A program made the translations under genes and the position numbers. Source: Companilactobacillus baiquanensis (GTDB lineage: Bacteria > Bacillota > Bacilli > Lactobacillales > Lactobacillaceae). From it: DNA of 64,000 nt. Under the pieces are notes generated by a model that saw only the letters and a list, made by a program, of their open reading frames with translations, did no database searches and had not been told where the DNA came from. Location of the stretch: positions 1-64,000 of the forward strand of contig NZ_RHOQ01000001.1 in NCBI RefSeq assembly GCF_003946605.1, in the 5' to 3' direction. Below are positions 1 to 6,778 of the stretch, piece after piece (within the stretch, counting starts at the first letter, position 1; the number at the start of each line of letters is the position of its first letter).

Positions 1-35
1 ATGACTTACGGCGTAGGCATAAAGGCATTCATCAA

Positions 36-51
36 CCTGATTAAAATCAGG
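36..51. other. Left-edge hairpin in a 275-base stretch without a recognised gene
   Basis: A perfect 6-bp hairpin (CCTGAT, loop TAAA, ATCAGG) lies in the first 66 bases, which read open as a short tail ending in TAA at 64-66. Short hairpins like this occur at the ends of IS200/IS605-type elements, so this could be the right edge of an element lying mostly outside the window. No transposase is visible. The rest of 67-160 is AT-rich with nothing I recognise. Confidence 0.25.
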
Positions 52-162
52 AGATTTCTGCCATAATGTTTATTAAACTTTAAAAAAATTTGTTCAAGTT
101 CTTTAATCTTTAGTACAATTTATAGGTACAATTAAATTAGTTTTAAAATTCGTATTTATATA

Positions 163-182
163 TTTGACAGTCTAATGTCAAA
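163..182. promoter_or_regulatory. Operator-like palindrome over the glnA promoter
   Basis: A perfect inverted repeat, TTTGACA-N6-TGTCAAA (arms 163-169 and 176-182), covers the -35 box and the start of the spacer of the glnA promoter, a position suited to repression. The known GlnR box of Firmicutes is TGTNA-N7-TNACA; here the half-sites are in the opposite order, so it is not a standard GlnR box. The cognate regulator is not visible in the window and glnR does not directly precede glnA. Confidence 0.5.
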
Positions 183-192
183 TTGGTATTAT
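164..192 (+). promoter_or_regulatory. glnA promoter (sigma-A type)
   Basis: TTGACA at 164-169 and TATTAT at 187-192 are separated by exactly 17 bases. The expected transcript would start near 199 and carry a leader of about 75 bases before the GTG start of glnA at 276. Confidence 0.75.
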
Positions 193-275
193 CGTTCTAT
201 TATTAAAGAACACCAATAGCAAGGGCGTTAATTAATAACTCGCTAAAAATGGTATATACAATAGGAGTGGTAAAA

Positions 276-1604
276 GTGCATAAGTATTCTTCTGAAGATA
301 TTAAAAAAATGGTTGCTGATGAGAACGTAGAATTTCTATGTTTGATGTTTACAGACATCAATGGAATTATTAAGAACGTTGAAGTTCCCGTTTCTCAAAT
401 TGATAAGGTTCTTGCAAACAAGATCACTTTTGATGGTTCGTCAATTGATGGATTTACAAGAATAGAAGAAAGCGATATGTTATTGCATCCCGATCTATCA
501 ACATGGCTAATTTTCCCATGGGGATCAGAACATGGTAAAGTCGCTAGATTGATTTGTGACATCTATACAACTGATGGCGAACCTTTTGCAGGGGATCCTA
601 GAGTTAATCTTCAACGTATTATTAAGAAAATGAAAGACATGGGTTACAGTAATTTCAATATTGGACCTGAGCCAGAGTTCTTCTTATTTAATACAGATGA
701 CAAAGGAAATCCAACATTACATTTGAACGATGATGGTAGTTATTTCGATTTTTCTCCAGTTGATCTTGGTGAAAATTGCCGTCGCGATATTGTTTTAGAA
801 TTAGAAAAGATGGGCTTTGAAGTTGAAGCAAGTCACCACGAAGTAGCACCTGGACAACAAGAAATCGACTTTAAGTATGAAGATGCTCTTTCTGCGGCTG
901 ATAGTATCCAGATGTTCAAATTAGTCGTTAAAACAATTGCTAAACAACATGGACTATATGCAACATTTATGCCAAAACCACTACAAGGAATCAATGGTTC
1001 CGGAATGCACATTAATATGTCACTATTTGATGGTGATACGAATATCTTTGATGATGAAAACGATAAATTGTCACCTATTGCTAAACAATTTATGAGCGGT
1101 ATTTTAAAACATGCACGTGCACTAACAGCCGTTAATAATCCTACAATTAACTCATATAAGAGATTAGTTCCTGGATTTGAAGCACCAACATATATTGCTT
1201 GGTCAAGTAAAAACAGATCTCCATTGATCCGTGTACCAGCTGCTAAAGGTAAGTCAAAACGTGTTGAGATGAGAAGTGTTGATCCAACAACTAATCCATA
1301 CTTAGCAATCGCAGCGATCCTTGATGCCGGACTAGATGGAATCAATAGCAGTTATGAACTAGTTCCAGAAGTTAAAGAGAATATCTATGAAATGACAGAA
1401 GAAGAACGTGCTGCAGATGGCATCATTGACCTTCCTTCAACATTGCATAATTCATTAAAGGCATTACGTAAAGATGAGTACGTTCAACAATCACTTGGCA
1501 AAGGACTTACAAATAGTTTCTTTGCTGCCAAGAATGCTGAATGGGCACAATATCAACAAACCGTTTCTCAATGGGAACGTGATACATATATGCCACTATA
1601 TTAA
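276..1604 (+). CDS. glnA: Glutamine synthetase, type I
   Basis: Makes glutamine from glutamate, ammonia and ATP in the cytoplasm, the main ammonium-assimilation enzyme. The 442-residue length fits the Firmicutes GSI-alpha class. The beta-grasp N-terminal domain with FDGSSIDGF lies near residues 52-60, the catalytic domain carries the GPEPEFFLF metal-binding segment near 130 and [13 protein letters not shown] near 250, and the nucleotide/glutamate segment [12 protein letters not shown] follows. The GTG at 276 was chosen because AGGAGTGG (263-270) sits 5 bases ahead; an in-frame ATG at 249 has no ribosome site. The gene is transcribed alone: a promoter with a palindromic operator lies upstream and a strong terminator downstream. 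In many relatives glnR precedes glnA; here it does not. Confidence 0.97.
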   Translation: MHKYSSEDIKKMVADENVEFLCLMFTDINGIIKNVEVPVSQIDKVLANKITFDGSSIDGFTRIEESDMLLHPDLSTWLIFPWGSEHGKVARLICDIYTTDGEPFAGDPRVNLQRIIKKMKDMGYSNFNIGPEPEFFLFNTDDKGNPTLHLNDDGSYFDFSPVDLGENCRRDIVLELEKMGFEVEASHHEVAPGQQEIDFKYEDALSAADSIQMFKLVVKTIAKQHGLYATFMPKPLQGINGSGMHINMSLFDGDTNIFDDENDKLSPIAKQFMSGILKHARALTAVNNPTINSYKRLVPGFEAPTYIAWSSKNRSPLIRVPAAKGKSKRVEMRSVDPTTNPYLAIAAILDAGLDGINSSYELVPEVKENIYEMTEEERAADGIIDLPSTLHNSLKALRKDEYVQQSLGKGLTNSFFAAKNAEWAQYQQTVSQWERDTYMPLY

Positions 1605-1612
1605 AAATTAAA

Positions 1613-1652
1613 AAAAGATCGATAATTCCCAGACGAATTATCGATCTTTTTG
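1613..1652. terminator. Bidirectional terminator between glnA and the DsrE-like gene
   Basis: A long stem with AAAGATCGATAATTC pairing to GAATTATCGATCTTT, loop CCAGAC, is flanked by A-runs on the left and T-runs on the right, so it can stop transcripts from both convergent genes. Confidence 0.85.
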
Positions 1653-1657
1653 TGTTT

Positions 1658-1978
1658 TTAAATAGTTACTGTATTATCTGACCAATCGACCATATTTACG
1701 CAATCGATCATTGTAGAAATTGGACATTCTGTTGAATCCTCACGGTGTCTACTCTTGATGCAAGTTCCACAAGCTAAGATTTCTCCACCATTCTCAAGGA
1801 ATTCATGCATTTTTTCACTAACATCAAACTTTTCATCATGGATGTCCTCAACTTCAACACCTTCACCCATTAAGAAAATTTTAACTTCGTGACCTTGACC
1901 AAGTGAAGCAATAGCTAATCTAAAGCCATTCCATGCCTTTTCGTGCTCTTTAGTTTCTAAAATTATTCCTAGTTTCAT
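1658..1978 (-). CDS. DsrE/DsrF-like small protein
   Basis: A 106-residue protein of the DsrE/DsrF/TusD-like fold, a family linked to sulfur relay and persulfide handling; the substrate here is unknown. The N-terminal beta strand MKLGIILETKEHEKAWNGFR is typical of the fold. It has a CGTC pair of cysteines at about residues 70-73 plus cysteines near 85 and 93, which could be redox- or sulfur-carrying. The start at 1978 follows GGAGGGCA with good spacing; a longer reading from 2008 lacks a ribosome site. It converges on glnA and shares its terminator. Family assignment is fairly safe, function is not. Confidence 0.8.
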   Translation of the reverse strand: MKLGIILETKEHEKAWNGFRLAIASLGQGHEVKIFLMGEGVEVEDIHDEKFDVSEKMHEFLENGGEILACGTCIKSRHREDSTECPISTMIDCVNMVDWSDNTVTI

Positions 1979-2111
1979 ATTGCCCTCCAAATATGTTAAC
2001 GTTTTCACTTTCTATCATAGATTATTATTATTCGATGGTCAAATGGATTTTTAGTTGCAAATGCAACAAAAAGTGTTTATAATAAATCCATTCTTAAAAG
2101 AAGGTGACTAA

Positions 2112-2564
2112 ATGCCAGAAATATTGCGATCTATTGGGGTTATTGCACGATCACTAGATTCAATCAGTAACATTGAATTTAAAGAAATCGAGTTGACGAA
2201 AGGTCAATACCTCTATGTTGTTAGGATAGGCGAGAATCCAGGAATAATTTTAGAAGATTTAGCAAATATCATTAAAATCGATAAAGCCACAGCTTCAAGA
2301 GCACTTCAAAAATTGGAAAAGAACGGTTTTATCGAACGAAAAAATGATGAAATCAATAAGAAAATCAAAAAATTATATTTAAGTGAAAAAGGTAAGGAAA
2401 TCTATCCATTTATTAAGCGTGAAAATGAACATTCTAACAATAAGGCTTTGCAAGGTTTAACCAATGCTGAAAAAGATCAGATCAAAAAGTTACTGTCCAA
2501 AGTTCAAAAGAATATCGAATCGGACTGGGATCTAGTTAAAAATGGTGGAAAGAGGATTTATTAA
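2112..2564 (+). CDS. MarR family transcriptional regulator
   Basis: A 150-residue winged-helix regulator. The DNA-binding part spans about residues 45-105, with LEDLANIIKIDKATASRALQ forming the helix-turn-helix and ERKNDEINKKIKKLYLSEKG forming the wing. Flanking helices probably form the dimer interface. AAGAAGGTGA precedes the ATG. It is followed after one base by a GNAT acetyltransferase gene, so the two are very likely co-transcribed, and the regulator probably controls its own operon. The effector cannot be read from sequence. Confidence 0.9.
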   Translation: MPEILRSIGVIARSLDSISNIEFKEIELTKGQYLYVVRIGENPGIILEDLANIIKIDKATASRALQKLEKNGFIERKNDEINKKIKKLYLSEKGKEIYPFIKRENEHSNNKALQGLTNAEKDQIKKLLSKVQKNIESDWDLVKNGGKRIY

Positions 2565-2565
2565 T

Positions 2566-3078
2566 ATGGAAAAAATAGTTGATTGTAATTTGTCAGATTT
2601 ACAAGCTTTGAGTGATATTAGTGTTCAAACGTTTTCTGAAACATTTGCCAAAGATAACACAGAAAAGAATATGAGTGAATTTCTGCATGATTCATACAAT
2701 AATCAAACTTTAAAAGACGAGCTAGAGGATGATAATTCTCGTTTTTATTTTCTATTACATGATGATAAAAAAGTTGGATATTTGAAAATTAGATTGAAAG
2801 CCGATTTAGTAGATTTTGAAAACATTTTGGAAATTGAAAGAATCTATTTGCTAAAAGAATATCAAAATCATGGATGGGGCAAATTATTGATGAATTATGC
2901 ACAGGATATGGCGGTTAAATTAAAAAAAGACGGTATTTGTCTAGGCGTTTGGGAAAATAATTTTAAGGCACAAAGATTTTATGATCGACAAGGATTTGTT
3001 AAGATTGGTTCGCATGATTTTAACTTGGGAGATTCGAGACAGACAGATTTTACTTTACTAAAAAAATTTGACCATTAA
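2566..3078 (+). CDS. GNAT family N-acetyltransferase
   Basis: A 170-residue acetyl-CoA-dependent acetyltransferase. The acetyl-CoA-binding motif A is seen as IYLLKEYQNHGWGKLLMNYA near residues 97-116 (Q-x-x-G-x-G core), and the C-terminal strand-helix LGVWENNFKAQRFYDRQGFV is typical for small-molecule or polyamine acetyltransferases. The ATG at 2566 has AGAGGA upstream; an in-frame ATG at 2542 would overlap the marR gene. Co-transcribed with that marR. The substrate is not predictable; spermidine or an antibiotic amine are possibilities by family only. Confidence 0.88.
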   Translation: MEKIVDCNLSDLQALSDISVQTFSETFAKDNTEKNMSEFLHDSYNNQTLKDELEDDNSRFYFLLHDDKKVGYLKIRLKADLVDFENILEIERIYLLKEYQNHGWGKLLMNYAQDMAVKLKKDGICLGVWENNFKAQRFYDRQGFVKIGSHDFNLGDSRQTDFTLLKKFDH

Positions 3079-3104
3079 AAAAATCGGCATACGCCGATTT
3101 TTTT
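3077..3104. terminator. Bidirectional terminator after the GNAT gene
   Basis: AAATCGGC (3081-3088) pairs with GCCGATTT (3093-3100) around loop ATAC, with an A-run before and T-run after. It serves the acetyltransferase and the convergent small gene. Confidence 0.8.
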
Positions 3105-3237
3105 ACATGTCGCATTTGTTGCTTAATAGACAATGTATTTCTTGATATAATTTTACTAATAAGTAGATTCCACCAGTTACAATTGAAGCAATAAACAACC
3201 ATTGGTATGATTTTGCAGGTTTATTAACTTTTTCCAT
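3103..3237 (-). CDS. Small membrane protein, 44 residues
   Basis: Encodes 44 residues starting MEKVNKPAKSYQW, followed by one hydrophobic segment (LFIASIVTGGIYLLVKLY, about residues 14-31) and a short tail with two cysteines. The start at 3237 is preceded by AGGAGAATTAAG, an excellent ribosome site; longer readings to 3333 have none. It is likely a single-pass membrane peptide. I do not recognise the family. It ends at the shared terminator and is divergent from the nitroreductase gene. Confidence 0.6.
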   Translation of the reverse strand: MEKVNKPAKSYQWLFIASIVTGGIYLLVKLYQEIHCLLSNKCDM

Positions 3238-3331
3238 CTTAATTCTCCTAAAATGTTTTAACTTAACTATACTATCAATATGTGCAAAAATATATATCAT
3301 GATACAAAATAATTTATAGTGAGGAAAATAC

Positions 3332-4084
3332 ATGGATAAGTCAGATAATAAAACGATTGAGGGCCTTTTAAAACACGTTTCAGTACGTTCTTTTACAGAT
3401 GAACAATTAGACGATGAAACAGTAAAACAACTTGTAACAGCCGCTCAATCAGCCTCAACAACAAGTTTTCAGCAATCTTATTCAATAATTGATGTAGTCG
3501 ATGAAAATATACGTGAAAAAGTAACCCAGGCAGCTCGTAATCAGCGTTTTATGAATCAAGGAGGACGTTTATTTGTCTTTTGTGCAGACCTAAGTAGAAA
3601 TAACGAAATGGCAAAGAAATTAAATCTAGATGTTTCTCAGACAATTGAGGGAGTAGACGCAACCTTAGCAGGAACGATCGATGCAACATTGGCCGCCCAA
3701 AATATGGTTATCGCCGCGGAATCTATGGGTCTTGGAGTCTGTTTTATTGGTGGAGTTAGAGATAATATTCAAGTTGTGTCTGATCTTTTAAATATTCCAG
3801 AACACGTCTTTCCAGTATATGGATTGGTCATTGGCCATCCTAAAGGAAAATTAAATGATATTAAACCAAGACTGCCATTTGAAGCTGTTTATCATCAAAA
3901 TAAATATGATGCAAAAATTGATGTAGTTGAAAGTTATGATAAGCAGACGAATAATTATTACAATAAAAGATATGGCCGACAAACAGATCGTAGTTGGGCT
4001 AAAACTGCCGTTAATAGTTTGATCAAGTTACCAAGGTCATTTATGAAAAAGTATCTTAATAGTCATCATTTGAGTGAGCATTAG
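3332..4084 (+). CDS. NAD(P)H-dependent nitroreductase / flavin reductase (NfrA-like)
   Basis: A 250-residue FMN enzyme of the nitroreductase superfamily, closest by pattern to the NfrA/FRP group that reduces FMN, nitro compounds or quinones with NADPH. The N-terminal HVSVRSFTDEQLDDETV and SASTTSFQQSY segments supply FMN-phosphate contacts, the middle GLGVCFIGGVRDNI is conserved, and the C-terminal YDKQTNNYYNKRYG extension is typical of this subgroup. AGTGAGGAAAA precedes the ATG. It stands alone. Substrate preference is not predictable. Confidence 0.9.
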   Translation: MDKSDNKTIEGLLKHVSVRSFTDEQLDDETVKQLVTAAQSASTTSFQQSYSIIDVVDENIREKVTQAARNQRFMNQGGRLFVFCADLSRNNEMAKKLNLDVSQTIEGVDATLAGTIDATLAAQNMVIAAESMGLGVCFIGGVRDNIQVVSDLLNIPEHVFPVYGLVIGHPKGKLNDIKPRLPFEAVYHQNKYDAKIDVVESYDKQTNNYYNKRYGRQTDRSWAKTAVNSLIKLPRSFMKKYLNSHHLSEH

Positions 4085-4092
4085 GAGAGTCT

Positions 4093-4120
4093 AAAAAGGG
4101 CCACGACAATTGTCGTGACC
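4093..4120 (-). terminator. Terminator for the 37-residue peptide gene
   Basis: GGTCACGAC and GTCGTGGCC pair on the minus strand around AATT, followed on that strand by a T5 run (4093-4097). The plus strand has no T-run after the hairpin, so this mainly stops leftward transcripts. That supports a real leftward gene at 4131-4244. Confidence 0.7.
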
Positions 4121-4130
4121 ACATGTATTC

Positions 4131-4244
4131 TTATTCTTTATTCCAATGTATTAACTTATGAATATTTATTGCGATTGAAAAAATATTTAAAATTGATGAT
4201 ATTGAAAGTAAAATGATGATTGCTTTTGTTTTGTTTGATTTCAT
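4131..4244 (-). CDS. Very small membrane peptide, 37 residues
   Basis: Reads MKSNKTKAIIILLSISSILN and continues through a hydrophobic stretch to IHKLIHWNKE and a stop. A basic head, one membrane helix (about residues 8-29) and a polar tail suggest a single-pass membrane peptide. AAGGTGG lies 9 bases before the ATG, and a leftward terminator follows the stop. No family recognised; a toxin-like or regulatory membrane peptide is possible but unproven. Confidence 0.5.
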   Translation of the reverse strand: MKSNKTKAIIILLSISSILNIFSIAINIHKLIHWNKE

Positions 4245-4301
4245 TTTAATAAGACCACCTTATTGACATATATTCATAGCTAATAAAGCATATTTTTGAT
4301 A

Positions 4302-4372
4302 AGCGAACTACGAGAATCGAACTCGCGACACTAGCTTGGGAAGCTGGCATTTTACCATTAAACTAAGTTCGC
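4302..4372 (-). tRNA. tRNA-Gly (anticodon CCC)
   Basis: Cloverleaf on the minus strand: acceptor GCGAACT/AGTTCGC, D-arm GTTT-AATGGTA-AAAT, anticodon arm CCAGC-TTCCCAA-GCTAG (one C-A mismatch in the stem), T-arm GCGAG-TTCGATT-CTCGT. The seven-base anticodon loop places CCC at positions 34-36, which reads GGG glycine codons. CCA is not encoded. It stands alone. Confidence 0.9.
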
Positions 4373-4528
4373 ATTTGCTACAACTATTAATTATACAACA
4401 AAGTATTACAAATTAATAAAAAATTCGTAAATTTGACAGGAAATTGTGTAATATAAATTGATTTTTATTCCTGATTACAATAGAATCAAACATGATGAAT
4501 GATTTTAAAGAGCATCGAGGAGAATAAT

Positions 4529-5008
4529 ATGAAAAAAACATTAGTTACATTGATGGCTGCTATCACTTTGATGGGTGGCTTCACAACTGTTGCTACTGGT
4601 TGTTCAAACGCAAGTACAACTCAAAAGAAAGATGTCCACTCAGCTAAAAAAATCACAAAGTCAGAGATCAAAGGTCATGACTATGTTGGTGTAAGCAAGG
4701 ACAACAAGGACGAGTACATTACTTTCTTCACTGGTAAGGATAAGAAGGATGTTAAGTATTTCCGTGTAAACAAAGATGGCTCAAAGAAAACAATCACATA
4801 TTTCCAAAAGTCTAAGTTAGTTATGAACAAAGACAACAAGAAGAAGTTTAAGATCACTGGTTTCAGAATTATTGCTGAACCTGACTTCTCATGGAAATTT
4901 ACTAAAGTTGGTAAGACAACAATTAAGACTCCAGACGGTCAAAAGTGGAAGTTATACGAAGGCAGTCATAAGAGTGTTGTAAAACATGTTGAAAAGAGTG
5001 CTAAATAA
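4529..5008 (+). CDS. Small secreted protein, probable lipoprotein
   Basis: A 159-residue lysine-rich exported protein. Residues 1-25 form a signal peptide (MKKTLVTLMAAITLMGGF, then TTVATGC); the VATGC cysteine resembles a lipobox but lacks the usual Leu/Val at -3, so lipid anchoring is likely rather than certain. The rest is a strand-rich, highly basic domain with no family I recognise. GAGGAGAATAAT precedes the ATG at 4529; an earlier in-frame ATG at 4499 has no ribosome site. It has its own terminator. Confidence 0.8.
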   Translation: MKKTLVTLMAAITLMGGFTTVATGCSNASTTQKKDVHSAKKITKSEIKGHDYVGVSKDNKDEYITFFTGKDKKDVKYFRVNKDGSKKTITYFQKSKLVMNKDNKKKFKITGFRIIAEPDFSWKFTKVGKTTIKTPDGQKWKLYEGSHKSVVKHVEKSAK

Positions 5009-5022
5009 TAAATTGTAAAATT

Positions 5023-5048
5023 GGGGTGTGATATTCACATCCTTTTTT
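5023..5048 (+). terminator. Terminator of the small secreted protein gene
   Basis: GGGTGTG (5024-5030) pairs with CACATCC (5036-5042, one G-U), followed by six Ts. Confidence 0.75.
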
Positions 5049-5072
5049 GTATTACGATTTTATTATTGAAAC

Positions 5073-5190
5073 GCGCAACATATGGCAGAGACCTCCGCTT
5101 ATCTACGAATATCGAACAATTGAAAGTACACAATTATTCGATATTCTAGGATATGCTCAGTATCTAACCGCCATATGTTGCGCTCTTTTT
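5073..5190 (+). ncRNA. Candidate structured RNA: 111-nt rod-like hairpin
   Basis: A perfect 14-bp outer stem, GCGCAACATATGGC (5073-5086) with GCCATATGTTGCGC (5170-5183), encloses a second long stem at 5107-5122/5131-5146 (15 of 16 positions paired) with an 8-base loop. Between them is a partly paired internal region of about 20 bases per side. A T5 run follows the outer stem on the plus strand, as in a rho-independent end, and TATTAT lies just before it. No open reading frame explains it. It could be a small RNA, or a small palindromic mobile element; it is not an SRP RNA (lacks the conserved tetraloop region) and is short for 6S RNA. Confidence 0.45.
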
Positions 5191-5266
5191 GTAAACTTTT
5201 AAATTGCATCTTCACTGGTTAGCGCTTACAATTAAAATATCTTAATGAGGCTGAGGGTGATTTGCA

Positions 5267-5368
5267 ATGTTTAAATTACAAACTGGACTAGGATCGTTAA
5301 TTGGAACAATTGGTGGCAATATATTAAGTGAAATTTTTATTTGGCGTGATAAAGCCTTGAAGAAATAG
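5267..5368 (+). CDS. Very small peptide, 33 residues
   Basis: Encodes MFKLQTGLGSLIGTIGGNIL followed by a short polar tail ending LKK. A glycine-rich amphipathic or membrane-associated helix is likely. GAGGGTGA sits 6 bases before the ATG and a strong terminator follows the stop, so the reading frame looks real. Upstream, GGTTAGCGCTTACA (5219-5232) matches the CcpA cre pattern at 8 of 10 defined positions, which may mean carbon control. Bacteriocin-like or toxin-like roles are possible by size and Gly content only. Confidence 0.5.
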   Translation: MFKLQTGLGSLIGTIGGNILSEIFIWRDKALKK

Positions 5369-5373
5369 GCTAT

Positions 5374-5407
5374 TAGAACATTCTAAAGTTAGAATGTTCT
5401 TTTTTTG
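5374..5407 (+). terminator. Terminator of the 33-residue peptide gene
   Basis: AGAACATTCTAA pairs with TTAGAATGTTCT around two bases, followed by a run of seven or more Ts. Confidence 0.85.
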
Positions 5408-5491
5408 TATGGATTTATTAAAATCTTTGCGTTATCATTACAGGCAGATTTTAACTTTATGAAATTATTTTTAATTTTAGGAGGATATATT

Positions 5492-6529
5492 ATGGCATAT
5501 CAAGGACAAGAATCATCAGTATTTCAAGGCAGAAGCTTTTTAAAAGAAAAGGATTTTACTCCAAAAGAATTGGAATATTTAATTAATTTAGGATTACATT
5601 TGAAATCTTTAAAGAAACAAAATATTCCTCATCATTATCTTGAGGGCAAGAACATTGCTTTACTTTTTGAGAAAACTTCAACAAGAACACGTTCATCATT
5701 CACAACGGCAGCTGTTGATATGGGTGCACATCCAGAATTCTTAGGTTCACATGATATTCAACTTGGCAAAAAGGAAAGTGTTGAAGATACAGCTAAAGTT
5801 TTAGGCAGAATGTATGATGCAATCGAATTTAGAGGTTTCAAACAAAAGACAGTTGAAGATTTGGCAAAATTCTCTGGTGTTCCAGTTTGGAATGGTTTGA
5901 CTGATGATTGGCATCCCACACAAATGATTGCCGATTATATGACTGTTAAAGAAACTTTCGGAAAGATCAAAGGTATCACCTTAACATTCGTTGGCGATGG
6001 TCGTAACAATATGGCCAACAGTTTCTTAGTTGCCAGTGCAATGTTGGGTGTTAATATTCATATTTTGGCACCAAAAGAATTATTCCCAGAACAATCAGTT
6101 ATCGATACTGCCAAGGGATTCGCTAAAGATTCTGGTAGTGAGATCTTAATTACTGACGACATCGACAAAGGTGTGAAAGGTTCAAATGTTATTTACACAG
6201 ATGTTTGGGTATCAATGGGTGAAGAAGATAAGTGGGACGAAAGATTAAAACTTTTAACACCTTATCAAGTAAATATGGACATGTTAAAGAAGGCACAGAT
6301 GCCGGATGATCAATTGATCTTTATGCATTGTTTGCCTGCATATCATGATACTTTAACAACGACAACTCATGATGTTTACGAAAAGTACGGTATAACTGAA
6401 ATGGAAGTAACCGATGAAGTATTTAGAAGTAAATATGCTCGTCAATTCGAGGAAGCTGAAAACAGAATGCATTCGATCAAAGCTATCATGGCAGCAACAT
6501 TAGGCCACATGTTTATTCCTGAAGTGTAG
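5492..6529 (+). CDS. argF: Ornithine carbamoyltransferase
   Basis: Interconverts ornithine plus carbamoyl phosphate with citrulline. The 345-residue protein has the carbamoyl-phosphate loop STRTR at 63-67, HPTQ at 141-144, the ornithine loop DVWVSMG at 237-243 and the catalytic HCLPAYHD at 279-286. The ATG at 5492 follows AGGAGGATATATT; earlier in-frame codons back to 5405 are unsupported. No arcA, arcC, arcD or arginine-biosynthesis gene is beside it; the next gene is argS under separate control. It could be the catabolic (arcB) or anabolic (argF) form; length and residues do not decide. Confidence 0.95.
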   Translation: MAYQGQESSVFQGRSFLKEKDFTPKELEYLINLGLHLKSLKKQNIPHHYLEGKNIALLFEKTSTRTRSSFTTAAVDMGAHPEFLGSHDIQLGKKESVEDTAKVLGRMYDAIEFRGFKQKTVEDLAKFSGVPVWNGLTDDWHPTQMIADYMTVKETFGKIKGITLTFVGDGRNNMANSFLVASAMLGVNIHILAPKELFPEQSVIDTAKGFAKDSGSEILITDDIDKGVKGSNVIYTDVWVSMGEEDKWDERLKLLTPYQVNMDMLKKAQMPDDQLIFMHCLPAYHDTLTTTTHDVYEKYGITEMEVTDEVFRSKYARQFEEAENRMHSIKAIMAATLGHMFIPEV

Positions 6530-6536
6530 AATTAAA

Positions 6537-6565
6537 TTGTAATTAATTTTTCTTTGTGCTAATAT
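6537..6565 (+). promoter_or_regulatory. argS promoter
   Basis: TTGTAA (6537-6542) and TAATAT (6560-6565) are 17 bases apart, placing the transcript start a few bases before the T-box leader. Confidence 0.6.
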
Positions 6566-6575
6566 ACTTATGCAA

Positions 6576-6767
6576 AAGAAGGATTAATTAATCTAATGAT
6601 TCTAAGCGAGATCAGATGTTGGTGAAAGCTGATCGTATCAATGATTAAGTCGCACCTTTTTAAACAGTTAAATACTTTTTGAGTGGATATTTATCAATTA
6701 GAGTGGTACCGCGGGAATTCTCGTCTCTTTCAAATTATTTTATTTGAAAGAGGCGTTTTTTATTTTG
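6576..6767 (+). promoter_or_regulatory. T-box riboswitch for argS (Arg specifier CGU)
   Basis: The T-box sequence GAGTGGTACCGCGGG is at 6701-6715. Stem I upstream contains GGTGAAAGC, and the expected specifier position holds CGT (6634-6636), an arginine codon, agreeing with the downstream gene. A terminator stem CTCTTTCAAAT/ATTTGAAAGAG with a T-run (6722-6761) is the alternative to the antiterminator. By the known mechanism, uncharged tRNA-Arg binding allows readthrough into argS. Confidence 0.95.
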
Positions 6768-6778
6768 AGGAGGACTTT

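Noticed and set aside
833..1345. A 170-codon leftward frame inside glnA
   Set aside because: It lies wholly antisense to glnA, with no ribosome site and a composition unlike a protein.
4302..4372. Anticodon TCC rather than CCC
   Set aside because: Shifting the loop by one base breaks the anticodon stem; only the CCC placement gives four paired positions.
5073..5183. Considered as 6S RNA or SRP RNA
   Set aside because: About 110 nt is short for 6S RNA, and the conserved SRP loop motifs are absent.
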